DNA of 55,687 nucleotides from a virus: IMG/VR virus record IMGVR_UViG_3300042890_004616, positions 1 to 55,687 of that record; one strand, 5' to 3'. Shown piece by piece: positions 7,595 to 14,942 of this stretch (position 1 is its first letter; each line of letters starts with the position of its first letter). The notes under the pieces were generated by a model. It saw only the letters and a program-made list of their open reading frames with translations, ran no database searches and was not told where the DNA came from. The position numbers and the translations under genes were made by a program.

Positions 7595-8391
7595 TATGTT
7601 TATCATTAACATAAGTAGTAACATATTTTTAGATAAAAAATTATGAGATATATATTATATAAAACAACAAACTTAATTAATAATAAAAACTATATTGGAA
7701 TTCATCAAACTGAAAATATTAATGATGGATATTTGGGTAGTGGTATATCTTTAATTAGAGCAATAAAAAAATACGGTAAGAATAATTTTTCTAGAGAAAT
7801 TTTAGAAGAATGTTTATCATATGATGAGTTATTAAATAGGGAGAAATTTTATGTAAATGAACAATGGGTAAATGATAAAAATAATTATAATCTTAAAACT
7901 GGTGGTCAATCTAATGGATTTTTATCTAAAGAATCAAAAAATAAAATATCTAAAACATTAAAATTAAAATATAAAAATGGTGAATTAAAACCTAGGTTAA
8001 CACCACCTTATATTATGAATGATTCACATAAAGAAAAAATTTCTAATACGTTAAAAGAAAAATATAAACTTGAAGTACACAATAGAAAAGGTACTGAACC
8101 ATGGAATAAAGGTAAAGTTGGTCTTCAAAATGGTTGGAATAAAGGCCTAGAAATGGGTCCGATTAGTGATGAACACAAACAAAAAATTTCAAATACCTTA
8201 AAAGAACGATATAAAGTAAATCAACATAATAGAAAAAATGTTGAACCATGGAATAAAGGTAGAACTGATTTAAAGGGAAGTTGGAATAAGGGTTTAGAAA
8301 TGGATAAGAAGGAGTGTCCTCATTGTGGTAAATATGTTGATAGTGGAAATGCTAAGCGATGGCATTTTGAAAAGTGTAAATTTAATCAGTA
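7553..8391 (+). mobile_element. GIY-YIG homing element inserted in the 3' end of the YkuK-like gene
   Basis: The span from the current YkuK-like 3' end (7553) to just before the stranded old end (8392) holds the replacement 42-bp coding end, a 48-bp spacer and the GIY-YIG gene. The two 3' ends are both 14 codons long including the stop. They match at 9 of 13 residues but only about 28 of 42 bases, so the replacement is recoded. This is what is expected of an element that cuts its target and restores the reading frame on insertion. Boundaries are inferred from the duplication only. Confidence 0.6.
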
Positions 8392-8392
8392 G
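7643..8392 (+). CDS. GIY-YIG homing endonuclease with NUMOD3 repeats
   Basis: 249 residues. The N-terminal GIY-YIG domain (about 1-90) shows RYILYKTTNLINNKNYIGIH, the catalytic-type Arg/Glu region (FSREILEECLSYDELLNREKFYV) and LKTGGQSNGF. Next come NUMOD3-type DNA-binding repeats. A 49-residue unit (HKEKISNTLKEKY... EPWNKG...WNKGLEM) occurs twice in tandem from 8027 and 8174. The C-terminus is a zinc finger CPHCGKYVDSGNAKRWHFEKC. This is a complete mobile-endonuclease architecture. It cleaves a specific DNA target to drive its own spread; the target is probably the intact 3' end of the flanking YkuK-like gene. Its stop codon overlaps the first base of the stranded old gene end. Confidence 0.93.
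   Translation: MRYILYKTTNLINNKNYIGIHQTENINDGYLGSGISLIRAIKKYGKNNFSREILEECLSYDELLNREKFYVNEQWVNDKNNYNLKTGGQSNGFLSKESKNKISKTLKLKYKNGELKPRLTPPYIMNDSHKEKISNTLKEKYKLEVHNRKGTEPWNKGKVGLQNGWNKGLEMGPISDEHKQKISNTLKERYKVNQHNRKNVEPWNKGRTDLKGSWNKGLEMDKKECPHCGKYVDSGNAKRWHFEKCKFNQ
8027..8302 (+). repeat. 147-bp direct repeat inside the GIY-YIG gene
   Basis: Two in-phase copies (starts 8027 and 8174) encode the duplicated NUMOD3-type DNA-binding module. The DNA copies are diverged but clearly alignable. Confidence 0.75.
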
Positions 8393-8433
8393 ATTCTTAC
8401 GCTAGTTCACACGTTGCAGATAAATTATGTTAA
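8392..8433 (+). pseudogene. Stranded original 3' end of the YkuK-like gene
   Basis: Reads DSYASSHVADKLC-stop in one frame, matching the functional end DAMASSHCADRLC-stop at 7553-7594 over 9 of 13 residues and the stop. It has no start and is not linked to any open frame, because the upstream frame is occupied by the GIY-YIG stop. Best explained as the displaced native C-terminus. Confidence 0.7.
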
Positions 8434-8480
8434 AAATTTTATCAATTTTATCTAAATTGATATTCTTTTTAATTTTTTAG

Positions 8481-8491
8481 TATATTTATTA
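8481..8491 (+). promoter_or_regulatory. Promoter box before the small coiled-coil gene
   Basis: TTAG-TATATTTATTA, mixed between the host-type and late-type boxes, 35 bases before the ATG at 8526. Confidence 0.4.
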
Positions 8492-8525
8492 GTAATATAA
8501 TAAGATTTTATTTAAACATTAAATT

Positions 8526-8744
8526 ATGTCAAACGTTAACAAAATAGCAAAAAAAACAGTAAAAATCAGCGAGAATGACCTTGTAGATTTAATCGATAAC
8601 ATCGTTAATGAAGCTGTAGCTACAAAAAAAACACAATGGATTGCTGAACAAACAAAAAAAGAATCTAATACAACAGCTGTTTTAGAGAACAAGATTGCAG
8701 CATTAGAGGCTAAGTTCCAAACTTTACTTGAGGGTAAAAAATAA
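8526..8744 (+). CDS. Small coiled-coil protein, possible head internal protein
   Basis: 72 residues, basic at the N-terminus (MSNVNKIAKKTVKISEND) and with a C-terminal coiled coil (AVLENKIAALEAKFQTLLEG). The segment KISENDLVDLIDNIVNEAV resembles the basic-amphipathic N-termini seen in other candidate head-packaged proteins of this window, although the expected (L/I)-x-E site is not exact (IVNE). Function unknown. Ends 19 bases before a bidirectional terminator shared with the convergent gene at 8809. Confidence 0.55.
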   Translation: MSNVNKIAKKTVKISENDLVDLIDNIVNEAVATKKTQWIAEQTKKESNTTAVLENKIAALEAKFQTLLEGKK

Positions 8745-8763
8745 GAAATAGTTGAATAATATT

Positions 8764-8799
8764 AAAAGCTAGGATAATTTTTCAATTGCCCTAGCTTTT
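8764..8799. terminator. Bidirectional terminator
   Basis: AAAAGCTAGG and CCTAGCTTTT form a 10-bp stem around a 16-base loop, with A-tract on one side and T-tract on the other. Lies between convergent genes ending at 8744 (+) and 8809 (-). Confidence 0.85.
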
Positions 8800-8808
8800 T
8801 GTGTTTAA

Positions 8809-9123
8809 TTATTTATTTTCTTTAAGTCTTTTTAAATAAGATTCAAACCCACTATCACCAGACATAAACCATTCTAATTCTTTAGCTCTAAAAGCAGCAT
8901 CTTTAAGAATTGATACTAATGAATTAATTTCATTAAGGATTTCTTCTTTTTGTTCTGGTGTTGCACCATCAAGATAGTCTTTTTCAATCAATGGTTTTCG
9001 ACCAAAACATTCTACAGACCAATCTTCAGTCATGTATTTACCATCATTTTCAAATTCTCTTTCAATTTCTTCGGCTAAATCATCTATCTGATGATATTTA
9101 TAATTGTAATGTCCTCCACTCAT
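8809..9123 (-). CDS. Small phage protein with SGGHYNY N-terminus, unknown function
   Basis: 104 residues, ATG at 9123. It begins MSGGHYNYKYHQIDDLAEEIE. An SGGHYxY start followed by a helix with IxDLAxxIE is a pattern I associate with a small conserved phage/prophage protein family without known function. The rest is helical and acidic, with an EKDYLDGATPEQKEEIL segment. Read from a good host-type promoter (9140-9147), so probably early. Ends at the shared bidirectional terminator. Confidence 0.7.
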   Translation of the reverse strand: MSGGHYNYKYHQIDDLAEEIEREFENDGKYMTEDWSVECFGRKPLIEKDYLDGATPEQKEEILNEINSLVSILKDAAFRAKELEWFMSGDSGFESYLKRLKENK

Positions 9124-9139
9124 AATATTTTTGTTTTAA

Positions 9140-9147
9140 CAAATATA
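9140..9147 (-). promoter_or_regulatory. Host-type promoter box
   Basis: Minus-strand TTTTTAGTATATTTGTTAA contains TATATTTG 16 bases before the ATG at 9123. A strong match to the recurring TTAGTATATTTG element. Confidence 0.6.
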
Positions 9148-9177
9148 CTAAAAATGGTGGGTATAAACAAGTGTTTT

Positions 9178-9867
9178 ATGGAAAAAGTAATAGAAAAATT
9201 AGAGAAAGAAACAACACCTTTGACTTCTAGTGTTGAAAGGGATGAGTTTATAACAGCAAGTGAGAAAGCATTTGATTGCATATTTGATGGTGTATCTACG
9301 TTCCATCCATGGAAAATGCCTACGAAGATACCTTCAAAATTTGGTATTGGCGTAATCGTTGGTTCTAGTGGTTCTGGTAAATCAACTATACTTAAACAAT
9401 TTGGTATTGAAGAGCAACCAATATGGGATGACAATAAATCAATCGTATCGCATTTTGATAGTCCAGATGATGCAATAAATAAATTAGGTAGTGTTGGATT
9501 GAATTCGATACCTTCATGGTATAAACCTTATTATGTATTATCTAACGGTGAGAAGTTTAGAGCTGATTTAGCACGTAAGATTAAATCTAACGCAGTTATA
9601 GATGAATATACTAGTGTTGTTGATAGGAATGTCGCAAAGGCTGCTAGTGTGTCTCTTTCGAAGTATGTTAAAAATAACAATTTAGAGAACATTGTTTTAT
9701 CTACATGTCACCATGACATTTTAGATTGGCTGGAACCAGATTGGGTTTTAGATACTGATACGGGAGAGCTTCTGGACGGTTTTTTTTTGTCCGACCAAAA
9801 ATCAACATCGAAATATATCAGACAACGTATGCAGCTTGGGACATGTTTAAAGACCATCATTATTTAA
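9178..9867 (+). CDS. ABC-type ATPase domain, N-terminal half of a likely ABC-GNAT fusion
   Basis: 229 residues from the ATG at 9178 (MEKVIEKLEK); an ATG at 9154 is also possible. ABC ATPase signatures occur in order: Walker A GSSGSGKST (62-70), signature-like LSNGEKFRADLA (121-132), Walker B NAVIDEY (138-144) with a downstream D-loop-like VVDR, and H-loop STCHHD. No membrane segments, so a soluble ABC ATPase, not a transporter. After T9 (9780-9788) this frame runs only 26 more codons of unconvincing sequence. The -1 frame continues as FVRPKINIEIYQTTYAAWDM directly into the GNAT domain. The real product is probably one ABC-GNAT protein spanning 9178-10274. Substrate unknown. Confidence 0.8.
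   Translation: MEKVIEKLEKETTPLTSSVERDEFITASEKAFDCIFDGVSTFHPWKMPTKIPSKFGIGVIVGSSGSGKSTILKQFGIEEQPIWDDNKSIVSHFDSPDDAINKLGSVGLNSIPSWYKPYYVLSNGEKFRADLARKIKSNAVIDEYTSVVDRNVAKAASVSLSKYVKNNNLENIVLSTCHHDILDWLEPDWVLDTDTGELLDGFFLSDQKSTSKYIRQRMQLGTCLKTIII
9780..9788 (+). other. T9 run at the ABC/GNAT frame change
   Basis: GGT followed by eight more T. In the ABC frame it reads T-TTT-TTT, a standard -1 slippery heptamer. One extra T (T10) would fuse the two frames exactly. It may act by ribosomal or transcriptional slippage, or be a homopolymer under-call. Confidence 0.55.
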
Positions 9868-10274
9868 ATCATAATATTAATAAAGCATCTAGGTGTTATG
9901 TAGCAATGTGGGATGGTAGAGTTGTTGGTTTTATTTCAACAATAACACAACCAAGTGGAAGTGTTAAGAATGGTTGGCGAGGTCATAGAGCTGTTGTATT
10001 ACCAGAATTCCAAGGTGTTGGTTTAGGTGTTAGAATGATTGAAGCGGTTGCTCAGATTCACTTAGAACAAGGTCATAGATTCTTTTCAAGAACAGCACAC
10101 CCACGCATGGGATTCTACATGGAAAAGTCAAAATTATGGAAAGGTACAAGCAAGAATAAAAAATTAAGAACAGATATACCATTGGGTGCCATGTATAAAG
10201 AACACTATTTTGATAATAAAAGGATTTGTTTTAGTCATGAATATATTGGGGAAGATGGTAATGAGGTTAATTAA
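9843..10274 (+). CDS. GNAT N-acetyltransferase domain, C-terminal half of the ABC-GNAT pair
   Basis: 143 residues from the first in-frame ATG (9843), but the frame is open and meaningful back to the T9 run at 9780, so this ATG is probably internal to a fusion. GNAT motifs are visible: a beta strand SRCYVAMWDGRVVGFIS, then VVLPEFQGVGLGVRMIEAV, the acetyl-CoA pyrophosphate loop (Q/R-x-x-G-x-G/A type: QGVGLG). The C-terminal part (FFSRTAHPRMGFYMEKSKLW) is long for a plain GNAT. The pairing of soluble ABC ATPase and GNAT in one polypeptide suggests a dedicated, ATP-controlled acetylation, perhaps of a nucleic acid or protein (inference). Ends in a 4-base convergent overlap with the gene at 10271. 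Confidence 0.8.
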   Translation: MFKDHHYLNHNINKASRCYVAMWDGRVVGFISTITQPSGSVKNGWRGHRAVVLPEFQGVGLGVRMIEAVAQIHLEQGHRFFSRTAHPRMGFYMEKSKLWKGTSKNKKLRTDIPLGAMYKEHYFDNKRICFSHEYIGEDGNEVN

Positions 10275-11005
10275 CCCCATTGACCGTGGTCTTCTTCCTC
10301 AAATTCTAGTTTATCAGTACCATCTACTATATCAATATTTAATGTTTTTTCAGTTTCAACTTCTATTTTATCTTCTTCAGCAGCTATTTCAGCTGGTGTT
10401 AGGATGTGGTCATATGCAAAAAAACAAGAACCACGTAGATTTGGGTTAAGATGTTCTTTATCGATTCTTGAATCTTTGTATGAGTATTTGTACATAAATT
10501 TATGTTCAGCTTTTTTACAAGATACAAGACCACTAGCACCAATCAAACAAGTTATTAAAGCTTTACCTATGTAAGATTTAGCACCTTCTTCTAATTCTGG
10601 TTGTACATCATAAGACATAGGTTTATGATTTAAATTTATATCCACTTCATTTGGGTCTAAACCTAATTTTTGTATTTGTTGATAAATTTGTTGTTTGATT
10701 GAAGGACTATTTAAATTTTCTCTAAGAATATTTTTAATTGATTTTTTACTTTCAGTCATTTTACTTTTCCAATATTTTTCAGCATCTTTTTCTAGTTTTT
10801 CAAGTCTATCGTAATAGTCTGGAAATTCGGATACATGGTCAGTTGCGATTTCAGTTTGTTTTCCTTTATCAGTTGTATGTTCTGACTCAACTTTTTCACC
10901 TTTGGTGATTTGTTTTTTAACATCAGATACTGGTACATTAAATTTATTTGCAATATCTTTAATTGTCATATTGTCTGATTTACCGCCTTTTAATTTGTTT
11001 TTCAT
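10271..11005 (-). CDS. DUF5661-like protein with internal propeptide motif
   Basis: 244 residues. Residues about 12-80 (MTIKDIANKFNV...KGEKVESEHT...IATDHVSEFPDYYDRLEKLE) match the DUF5661 pattern (Kx-E-EHT...A-DHL-E-PDYY). Residues 83-96 then read MTESKKSIKNILRE, almost the same as the N-terminus of the next protein upstream (MKSSIKNILRE). It therefore carries an internal candidate prohead-protease site, or an internal start at M83. Further on is a hydrophobic stretch with a lipobox-like end (ALITCLIGASGLVSC), then an acidic tail. Its role is unknown; it may be a head internal protein. A TATTTATA sequence overlaps the stop of the upstream gene two bases before this ATG. Confidence 0.6.
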   Translation of the reverse strand: MKNKLKGGKSDNMTIKDIANKFNVPVSDVKKQITKGEKVESEHTTDKGKQTEIATDHVSEFPDYYDRLEKLEKDAEKYWKSKMTESKKSIKNILRENLNSPSIKQQIYQQIQKLGLDPNEVDINLNHKPMSYDVQPELEEGAKSYIGKALITCLIGASGLVSCKKAEHKFMYKYSYKDSRIDKEHLNPNLRGSCFFAYDHILTPAEIAAEEDKIEVETEKTLNIDIVDGTDKLEFEEEDHGQWG

Positions 11006-11006
11006 A

Positions 11007-11570
11007 TTATAAATAAATTTCTGGATGGAGCTTACCCCATTTTCTTATTATTACACCAGCAACTGCGTTGGCTTCATTTTCAATTGGACTTCCATCCTCA
11101 CCATCTTGAACAGCATCAATCAACCTATCTTCTAAGTTTTGTTTATGGTGAACTAGTTCATGAGCAATAGACCTACATATATCGATAATAGCTCTATTCT
11201 TAGCGTATATCTTTATCAACCCATCCAAACGATAGTAAGCAGTAGTTTTAATGTCTGGTGTGCGTTCAAATGCTAATTCAACTTTAACATCATCATCAAT
11301 ACCTAAAAATTCTTTTGCAAAATTAACAAAATCAGCAACTTGTCTAATATCTAAATCGTCTTGAGTTAACAGACGTTCTCTGAGTAATGATTTTACATTT
11401 GATTTGTTTGATTCTGACAATTTATCTTTGGTGTTATCATGTCCACATTTATGGCAAACATATAAGTCACTAATGTCTGATTCAGATTCTTTCCATAACC
11501 AACCACAGTTGGTACATGTGATAGTTTTATCACTAGTTTCTCTAAGTATGTTTTTAATTGATGACTTCAT
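11007..11570 (-). CDS. Zinc-metallopeptidase-like protein with cleavable N-terminus
   Basis: 187 residues from ATG at 11570 (MKSSIKNILRE); an in-frame upstream extension lies in the terminator and promoter and is discarded. Parts in order: propeptide-like basic helix ending LRE (1-11); zinc ribbon CTNCGWLWKE...YVCHKCGH (C19, C22, C39, C42); a second basic helix ending LLRE (58-65); then a zincin-like domain with SIAHELVHHKQ (HExxH at 137-141) and a downstream Glu-rich helix IENEANAVAG that can supply the third ligand. HExxH plus Glu is the gluzincin layout. Because it is late-boxed and carries the LRE tag twice, I infer a head-packaged protease or a protease acting at assembly. Substrate unknown. 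Confidence 0.7.
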   Translation of the reverse strand: MKSSIKNILRETSDKTITCTNCGWLWKESESDISDLYVCHKCGHDNTKDKLSESNKSNVKSLLRERLLTQDDLDIRQVADFVNFAKEFLGIDDDVKVELAFERTPDIKTTAYYRLDGLIKIYAKNRAIIDICRSIAHELVHHKQNLEDRLIDAVQDGEDGSPIENEANAVAGVIIRKWGKLHPEIYL

Positions 11571-11574
11571 ATTA

Positions 11575-11582
11575 TATAAATA
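11575..11582 (-). promoter_or_regulatory. Late-type box between clpC terminator and the metallopeptidase ATG
   Basis: Minus-strand TATTTATA, four bases before the ATG at 11570 and immediately after the clpC terminator hairpin. The position, after a terminator and directly before an ATG, strongly suggests promoter function and a leaderless transcript. Confidence 0.55.
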
Positions 11583-11586
11583 TAAA

Positions 11587-11610
11587 AAACCCACAAAAAA
11601 ATGTGGGTTT
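11587..11610 (-). terminator. Terminator of the clpC-type gene
   Basis: AAACCCACA and TGTGGGTTT form a 9-bp stem around six A (plus strand). On the minus strand the hairpin is followed by TTTTTTATA, just downstream of the stop at 11616. Confidence 0.85.
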
Positions 11611-11615
11611 ATTTA

Positions 11616-14120
11616 TTATTTTCTTTTTCTTGTTTTAACTTGTTTGATTACCAACTCTTCTTTTTTAGTATCAAACGTTATACCAATTGTTTCACCTTCG
11701 GCAATATTCTCATTTAGAATCTCATCAGCCACTGGGTCTTCAACATAGTGTTGGATGGCTCTAGCAAGTGGTCTAGCACCATATGCTTCATCGTAACCTT
11801 GTCTGGCTAAGAATTCAATAGCTTCTTGACTTATTTCAAGATTAAAATTCATCTCGGCAACTCTTTGTTTAAGTTTACTAATTTCAAGGTGAATAATTTT
11901 ATGAATATCTTGTTCTTTCAATCCATTAAAGACAATTGCTTCATCGATACGGTTAAGGAATTCTGGTTTGAATTTTTTCTTCAAAGCTTTTTCAATAATA
12001 CCACGAGCTCTATTTTCTTCACCAACAATACTTGATGCGGTTTCAAACCCCATAGTTTTACCAAATGAAGATACTTCTTTAACACCAATATTTGAAGTTA
12101 ATATAATAAGTGCGTTTTTAAAGTTAACCTTACGACCTAAACCATCAGTAAGCATACCTTCATCTAATAATTGTAATAATATATTGAATACATCTTCATG
12201 TGCTTTTTCAATCTCATCAAATAAGATAACACAATGTGGTTTACGTCTAACTTTTTCAGTTAATTGACCACCTTGTTCATAACCAACATATCCTGGTGGT
12301 GGACCAACAAGTCTAGATACTGAGTGTTTCTCCATGTATTCAGACATATCCATTCTAATAAGTGAATCAGCATCACCGTATACATGTTCAGCAAGTAATT
12401 TAGCTAAAAGTGTTTTACCAACACCAGTAGGACCTAAGAATATAAAAGAACCAACTGGTTTATTTTTATCTTTGATACCAATACGATTACGTTTAATAGC
12501 TTTAACAACCTTTGTAACAGCATCATCTTGACCAATAACTCTACCAGTAAGTTCCGCATCCAAAGCCATAAGTTTTTTACTTTCTTGTGTTGAAATCTTA
12601 GTAAGAGGAATTCCAGTCATCATAGACACAACTTCAGAAATTATCTCTACACCAACAACAGTTACTTTTTTATCTAATTTAGCTTGCCATTCAGCCATTG
12701 CTATTGTTAAATCCTCGATAACTTTCTTTTCTTCATCTCTAAGTTTTGCTGCTTCTTCGTATTTTTGTTTAACAACAACTTCTTTTTTCTTTTCATTAAT
12801 TTCAGCTTTTTTAGCTTCAAGTTCTTTGATATTATCTGGTTTTTCAACACCAACATTGGTTGATGCACCAGCTTCATCTAACACATCAATTGCTTTATCT
12901 GGCATTGACCTATCCATGATATATCTATCAGAAAGTTTCACACATTCTTCAATAGCTTCATCAGTATATTTAACTTTGTGATGTTTTTCGTATTTTTCTT
13001 TGATATTATTAAGAATAATTTTTGTTTCATCAAGAGTTGGTTCTTCAACAAGTACTTGTTGAAAACGTCTAGTTAAAGCACCATCCTTTTCAATATTCTC
13101 ACGATATTCATCTAGTGTTGTTGCACCAATGATTTGTAACTCACCACGAGCTAACGCTGGTTTAAAGATATTAGATGCATCTAATGAACCAGAGGCATTT
13201 CCAGCACCAACAATTGTATGTAACTCATCGATAAATAATACAATATCTGGGTTAGCTTTACATTCTTCTAAAACAGCTTTCATACGTTCCTCAAATTGTC
13301 CACGGTATTTTGTACCAGCAACAAGTCCAGCTAATTCCAACGTATAGATTCTTTTATTGATAAGCGTTCTTGGTGCGTTACCATCGTATATAAGTTGAGC
13401 AAGTCCTTCGATAATGGATGTTTTACCAACACCAGGCTCACCAATCAATACTGGGTTATTTTTCTTTCTACGAGAAAGTATTTGGGACACTCGTTTAATT
13501 TCTTGTGCTCTACCAACCACTGGGTCAATTTCTCCTCTCTCAACAGCTTTTGATATATCTCTACAGAAATTATCTAATACTGGTGTCTTACTTTTTGTTT
13601 CAGCTTGTTTTGGTTTTCGTCTATAAGTTTCCTCATCACTAGATTCATCACCCTCATACGCATTGTTAAAATCTTCTTTCATTTTTTTAAATTGTTTTTT
13701 AAAACTATTATAATTTACGCCTATTTCATTAAATAAATCAGTTGTAATTGATTTGGTTAATAAAATTGCTAACATGATATGTGTAGTATCAATCACGTTA
13801 TCATTTAATTTTTCACATTCTAAGTCTAAACTTTTTACAAGTGTTTTAGTTTCTTCAGAGAATGATGGTTTTTTTCTAACACTATTTGTCGAAACTCTAG
13901 GTGTTAAATCAGTTTTTCTGATTAAATCTGATAATCTATCATATTGTTCAGATGTATCAACATTAAGAGACTTTAAAACTTTAATACATTCATTATCATT
14001 ATCAGATAGTATTGATAATACAATGTGTTCTGGTTTTATCTTAATATCATCGAAAGATTTAGCTTCCTTCATTGCTTGGTTAATTATAATTTTAACCTTT
14101 GGTAAAATCTCTCTATTCAT
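11616..14120 (-). CDS. clpC: ClpC/ClpA-type AAA+ unfoldase
   Basis: 834 residues, full length for a class I Clp ATPase. The N-domain with two Clp repeats (1-150) is followed by AAA1 with Walker A GEPGVGKT (227-234) and Walker B VLFIDE (294-299). A UVR-like coiled insert (about 436-470, [20 protein letters not shown]) as in ClpC comes next, then AAA2 with GPTGVGKT (563-570) and VILFDE (631-636), and the C-terminal D2 small domain. A loop carrying MGF (690-692) matches the ClpP-binding (I/L)GF tripeptide, so it may dock on the host ClpP, since no phage clpP is in this window. It unfolds substrates using ATP. Read from its own host-type promoter; monocistronic. Confidence 0.93.
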   Translation of the reverse strand: MNREILPKVKIIINQAMKEAKSFDDIKIKPEHIVLSILSDNDNECIKVLKSLNVDTSEQYDRLSDLIRKTDLTPRVSTNSVRKKPSFSEETKTLVKSLDLECEKLNDNVIDTTHIMLAILLTKSITTDLFNEIGVNYNSFKKQFKKMKEDFNNAYEGDESSDEETYRRKPKQAETKSKTPVLDNFCRDISKAVERGEIDPVVGRAQEIKRVSQILSRRKKNNPVLIGEPGVGKTSIIEGLAQLIYDGNAPRTLINKRIYTLELAGLVAGTKYRGQFEERMKAVLEECKANPDIVLFIDELHTIVGAGNASGSLDASNIFKPALARGELQIIGATTLDEYRENIEKDGALTRRFQQVLVEEPTLDETKIILNNIKEKYEKHHKVKYTDEAIEECVKLSDRYIMDRSMPDKAIDVLDEAGASTNVGVEKPDNIKELEAKKAEINEKKKEVVVKQKYEEAAKLRDEEKKVIEDLTIAMAEWQAKLDKKVTVVGVEIISEVVSMMTGIPLTKISTQESKKLMALDAELTGRVIGQDDAVTKVVKAIKRNRIGIKDKNKPVGSFIFLGPTGVGKTLLAKLLAEHVYGDADSLIRMDMSEYMEKHSVSRLVGPPPGYVGYEQGGQLTEKVRRKPHCVILFDEIEKAHEDVFNILLQLLDEGMLTDGLGRKVNFKNALIILTSNIGVKEVSSFGKTMGFETASSIVGEENRARGIIEKALKKKFKPEFLNRIDEAIVFNGLKEQDIHKIIHLEISKLKQRVAEMNFNLEISQEAIEFLARQGYDEAYGARPLARAIQHYVEDPVADEILNENIAEGETIGITFDTKKEELVIKQVKTRKRK

Positions 14121-14153
14121 ACTTTAAAATATTTTTAATTCATAATATCCACA

Positions 14154-14161
14154 CAAAGATA
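14154..14161 (-). promoter_or_regulatory. Host-type promoter for clpC
   Basis: Minus-strand TTAGTATCTTTG contains TATCTTTG (TAnnTTTG), 33 bases before the ATG at 14120. Divergent from the promoter at 14186-14217. Confidence 0.6.
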
Positions 14162-14185
14162 CTAATAATTTTTTATTAAATCAAT

Positions 14186-14217
14186 CTTGACTTTTAAGAT
14201 AAATATTAGTATATTTG
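14186..14217 (+). promoter_or_regulatory. Host-type promoter for the 14236-16251 operon
   Basis: CTTG at 14186-14189, 20-base spacer, TATATTTG at 14210-14217, then ATG at 14236. One of the best matches to the Bacteroidota consensus in the window. Confidence 0.65.
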
Positions 14218-14235
14218 TATAAAAAGTAAACGATT

Positions 14236-14460
14236 ATGATAATTTACAATAAACTTGAGTTACTAGTTAAAAACAAGGTAAATAATTTTGAATTACCTAC
14301 AACAACTAAAATTGAATTTGCTAAATGTGATTATTATTTACATGGTGATTATTTTATAATAAATGAATATTCATCAAATGATGGTGAGAATATTGTAACA
14401 AATAGATTATTTAATCTAGATGAAATCTCAGCTTTTAGAACGTTTACAAAGATAACATAA
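14236..14460 (+). CDS. Small protein of unknown function
   Basis: 74 residues, first gene after the promoter at 14186-14217. Predicted beta-rich (IEFAKCDYYLHGDYFIINEY). No motif recognised. Seventeen bases separate it from the KTSC-domain gene, and thymidylate synthase follows, so the three probably form one early operon. Confidence 0.6.
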   Translation: MIIYNKLELLVKNKVNNFELPTTTKIEFAKCDYYLHGDYFIINEYSSNDGENIVTNRLFNLDEISAFRTFTKIT

Positions 14461-14477
14461 ATTAAATAAAAATTAAA

Positions 14478-14942
14478 ATGATTTTAAAAAGACAAGAAAA
14501 AGATGGTACCATCAAAGCAATTTATTCTTCATCGAATATCTGTGCTTCAACGTATAACTCAACAAATAATGAGTTAACAATTATTTTTAACCATGGTGGA
14601 CAATATAAGTACGCTGATGTTGCTAAAACTGATTATATGCGTTTTGAATTAGCTGAGAGTCAAGGTTCGGTATTAAACACTCACATCAAAAAATACACAT
14701 CATCAAAATTAGGTGTTGTTGATGTAACAGAAATCATCAAAGAAGTTGAATCTTTGAAAGAAGAAGAGGATAAACATATCTCTCCAGAAGTAGCGACTAA
14801 AACAATGTTGGAGTCAATGAGTAACATCATTAGCAATTACTTAAAGAATGGTAATGTAACATCAGCTTCTTTAAAAGAATTAAAGAGTGGAATCTCAACT
14901 TATGAGAATGTAACTAAAAAAGAAGTAGTAGAACATGAATAA
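14478..14942 (+). CDS. KTSC-domain protein
   Basis: 154 residues. Residues about 15-75 show the KTSC pattern: [55 protein letters not shown] is a small domain named for its Lys-Thr-Ser-Cys-type conserved positions, found alone or attached to Lys-tRNA synthetase-like proteins; its role is not settled. The C-terminal half (80-154) is helical and charged. The stop overlaps the thymidylate synthase start by 8 bases, so translation is likely coupled. Confidence 0.75.
   Translation: MILKRQEKDGTIKAIYSSSNICASTYNSTNNELTIIFNHGGQYKYADVAKTDYMRFELAESQGSVLNTHIKKYTSSKLGVVDVTEIIKEVESLKEEEDKHISPEVATKTMLESMSNIISNYLKNGNVTSASLKELKSGISTYENVTKKEVVEHE

Noticed and set aside
7088-8433. Group I intron carrying the GIY-YIG gene
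   Set aside because: The upstream part already ends in a complete C-terminus and stop, so splicing is not needed, and I could not see the conserved core pairings of a group I intron.
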